NCBI GenBank assembly: GCA_014380255.1
Contig: JACMKG010000007.1
Coordinates: 1 to 6,338 of the forward strand
Length of the DNA: 6,338 bases
Reading direction: 5' to 3'
From: Prolixibacteraceae bacterium
GTDB taxonomy: Bacteria; Bacteroidota; Bacteroidia; Bacteroidales; Prolixibacteraceae
Below, piece after piece: positions 5,456 through 6,338 of the stretch (within the stretch, counting starts at the first letter, position 1; every line of letters starts with the position of its first letter). The notes beneath the pieces were generated by a model. It saw nothing but the letters and a program-made list of their open reading frames with translations, did no database searches and was not told the DNA's origin. A program made the translations under genes and the position numbers.

Positions 5456-5935
5456 ATGGAAAGAATTGCCATTTTTCCGGGATCATTTGATCCTTTTACA
5501 ATCGGTCATGAAAGTATTGTAAAACGTGCCATCCCTTTATTTGATAAGATAATTGTGATGATTGGATATAATTCCAACAAAAGATCATTTTTCCCCCCTG
5601 CTAAAAGAGAGAAATGGATTAACGAGGTTTTTAAAAATGAGCCTACTGTGTCCGTTGAATGTTATGAAGGGTTAACCGTGGATTTTTGCAAGAAGGTAAA
5701 TGCCAGGTATATTCTAAGAGGCTTGCGTACTTCGGCAGATTTTGAATTTGAACGTGCCATTGCCCAGGTGAATAAAAAGATGTATCCACAAATTGAATCC
5801 GTTTTTCTATTGACCACACCCGAGCACACTCCCATTAATTCAACCATTGTACGTGATATCATCCTGCACGGGGGTGATGCCAGCATGTTTCTGCCTGCAG
5901 CATTAAACATGGCGGAATTCAAAATGGAAGAATAA
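5456..5935 (+). CDS. coaD: Phosphopantetheine adenylyltransferase CoaD
   Basis: This cytoplasmic enzyme transfers AMP from ATP to 4'-phosphopantetheine to give dephospho-CoA, the step before last in coenzyme A synthesis. At 159 residues it has normal bacterial length. Nucleotidyltransferase motifs are intact: GSFDPFTIGH (9-18) with the active-site H18, K42, RGLRTSADFEFE (88-99) with R88 and R91, and the INSTIVR variant of the ISSTxVR motif (127-133). The catalytic positions H18, K42 and R91 carry the same numbers as in the E. coli enzyme. The ATG opens directly on the conserved first strand, and the upstream region is AT-rich without a Shine-Dalgarno sequence. CoaD is usually subject to feedback by CoA; nothing specific to that is visible. 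Confidence 0.97.
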   Translation: MERIAIFPGSFDPFTIGHESIVKRAIPLFDKIIVMIGYNSNKRSFFPPAKREKWINEVFKNEPTVSVECYEGLTVDFCKKVNARYILRGLRTSADFEFERAIAQVNKKMYPQIESVFLLTTPEHTPINSTIVRDIILHGGDASMFLPAALNMAEFKMEE

Positions 5936-5970
5936 TTGAACAGGAAATATTCCTTAGAATTTATCGTTGT

Positions 5971-6009
5971 ATAGATTGGTAATGAAAATTTAGTAAAAAT
6001 TCAATCTAT
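5971..6009. repeat. 8-base inverted repeat upstream of the exported-protein gene
   Basis: ATAGATTG (5971-5978) and CAATCTAT (6002-6009) are perfect complements separated by 23 bases. Inside, AATTT (5987-5991) and AAATT (5997-6001) can pair as well. The right arm ends 15 bases before the GTG start. It may be a regulator site or a leader hairpin; the AT-rich context makes chance possible. Confidence 0.4.
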
Positions 6010-6024
6010 TTCAGTTTGATCAAA

Positions 6025-6338
6025 GTGAATACAAAGAATATAAAGTCCGCCTTAATCATTTTATGTCTCTTAATTGCAGGGAAAGCATTTGCTGCCTCTA
6101 TTAAGATTACGGGTAAAGCACCTGAGTATGCTCAGAATTCGATTGAGCTGAATACTTTCCATGATTTTATTTCCGAACAGCATATCCGTTTAGGCACCAT
6201 TCGATTTAACGCCCAGGGGGCATTTGAACTGGAGTTTAACCTTGAGAAGACAAGCCTCTGCTTTGCCAATTTTGACGGCTATCACGGAATGATTTACCTG
6301 GAACCCGGCAAATCGTATGAATTGGTATTTCCCCCCAA
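6025..6338 (+). CDS. Exported protein of unknown function, N-terminal part (3' end outside window)
   Basis: About 104 codons are visible and the frame is still open at the window edge. The N-terminus is a classical signal peptide: lysines at 4 and 7, a hydrophobic core SALIILCLLIAG, and a signal-peptidase I site after A23 (AFA). There is no lipobox. The mature part begins SIKITGKAPEYAQ and later contains YLEPGKSYELVF; I associate this pattern with beta-rich N-terminal domains of secreted Bacteroidota proteins, including some that carry a thioredoxin-like domain further on. Whether such a domain follows cannot be seen. The GTG at 6025 is preferred over a TTG at 6016; an in-frame stop at 5983-5985 rules out a longer start. 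It lies 89 bases after coaD. No function is assigned. Confidence 0.75.
   Translation, partial: MNTKNIKSALIILCLLIAGKAFAASIKITGKAPEYAQNSIELNTFHDFISEQHIRLGTIRFNAQGAFELEFNLEKTSLCFANFDGYHGMIYLEPGKSYELVFPP

Noticed and set aside
5662..5922. Minus-strand open frame of 86 codons inside coaD
   Set aside because: It is antisense to the well-conserved CoaD active-site region and resembles no protein I know.
5942..5954. AGGAA-ATA-TTCCT hairpin just after coaD as a terminator
   Set aside because: The stem is only five pairs with a 3-base loop and no T-run follows.
1..6338. CRISPR array, tRNA gene, insertion sequence or prophage genes
   Set aside because: No regularly spaced repeats, cloverleaf, transposase motif or phage-type gene was seen on either strand.

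Overview
The window looks like a chromosomal segment of a Bacteroidota bacterium, probably of the Bacteroidales/Marinilabiliales kind; this is an inference from gene content and style, not a database match. The evidence is the order rpmB-rpmG-(50-residue DUF4295-type gene)-ftsY-rimO, which I know as a Bacteroidota arrangement; start regions that are AT-rich and mostly lack Shine-Dalgarno sequences; and a promoter upstream of rpmB that fits the Bacteroidota sigma-A pattern (TTTG, 20 bases, near-TAnnTTTG). The DNA is moderately AT-rich throughout.

Layout. Positions 2-415 (+) hold the C-terminal part of an alpha/beta hydrolase-like protein that begins before the window. It converges on a minus-strand block. 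Read in the direction of transcription, that block runs from 4429 down to 516: rpmB, rpmG and a 50-residue probable ribosomal protein; a terminator; ftsY; a second terminator; then rimO followed closely by a nucleotidyltransferase (MNT) gene and an overlapping HEPN gene. On the plus strand, divergent from rpmB, are a CPBP-family membrane protease-like gene (4572-5387), coaD (5456-5935) and the start of an exported protein of unknown function that runs off the right edge (6025-6338).

How the genes fit together. The core is housekeeping: two ribosomal proteins plus a lineage-specific probable third, the SRP receptor that docks ribosomes at the membrane, the enzyme that methylthiolates ribosomal protein S12, and the penultimate enzyme of coenzyme A synthesis. 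The accessory part is the MNT/HEPN pair, a toxin-antitoxin-type module placed behind rimO. Its nucleotidyltransferase motif is intact, but the HEPN partner has no recognisable RX4-6H RNase motif. I see no wholly new system. The points most worth checking are this atypical HEPN, the small ribosomal-type gene, a tandem heptamer array touching the ftsY stop codon, and a long dyad between the divergent rpmB and CPBP promoters.

No gap between genes exceeds 300 bases; the longest, 2556-2782, holds the heptamer array and the ftsY terminator. I found no tRNA, rRNA, CRISPR array, insertion sequence or attachment site.
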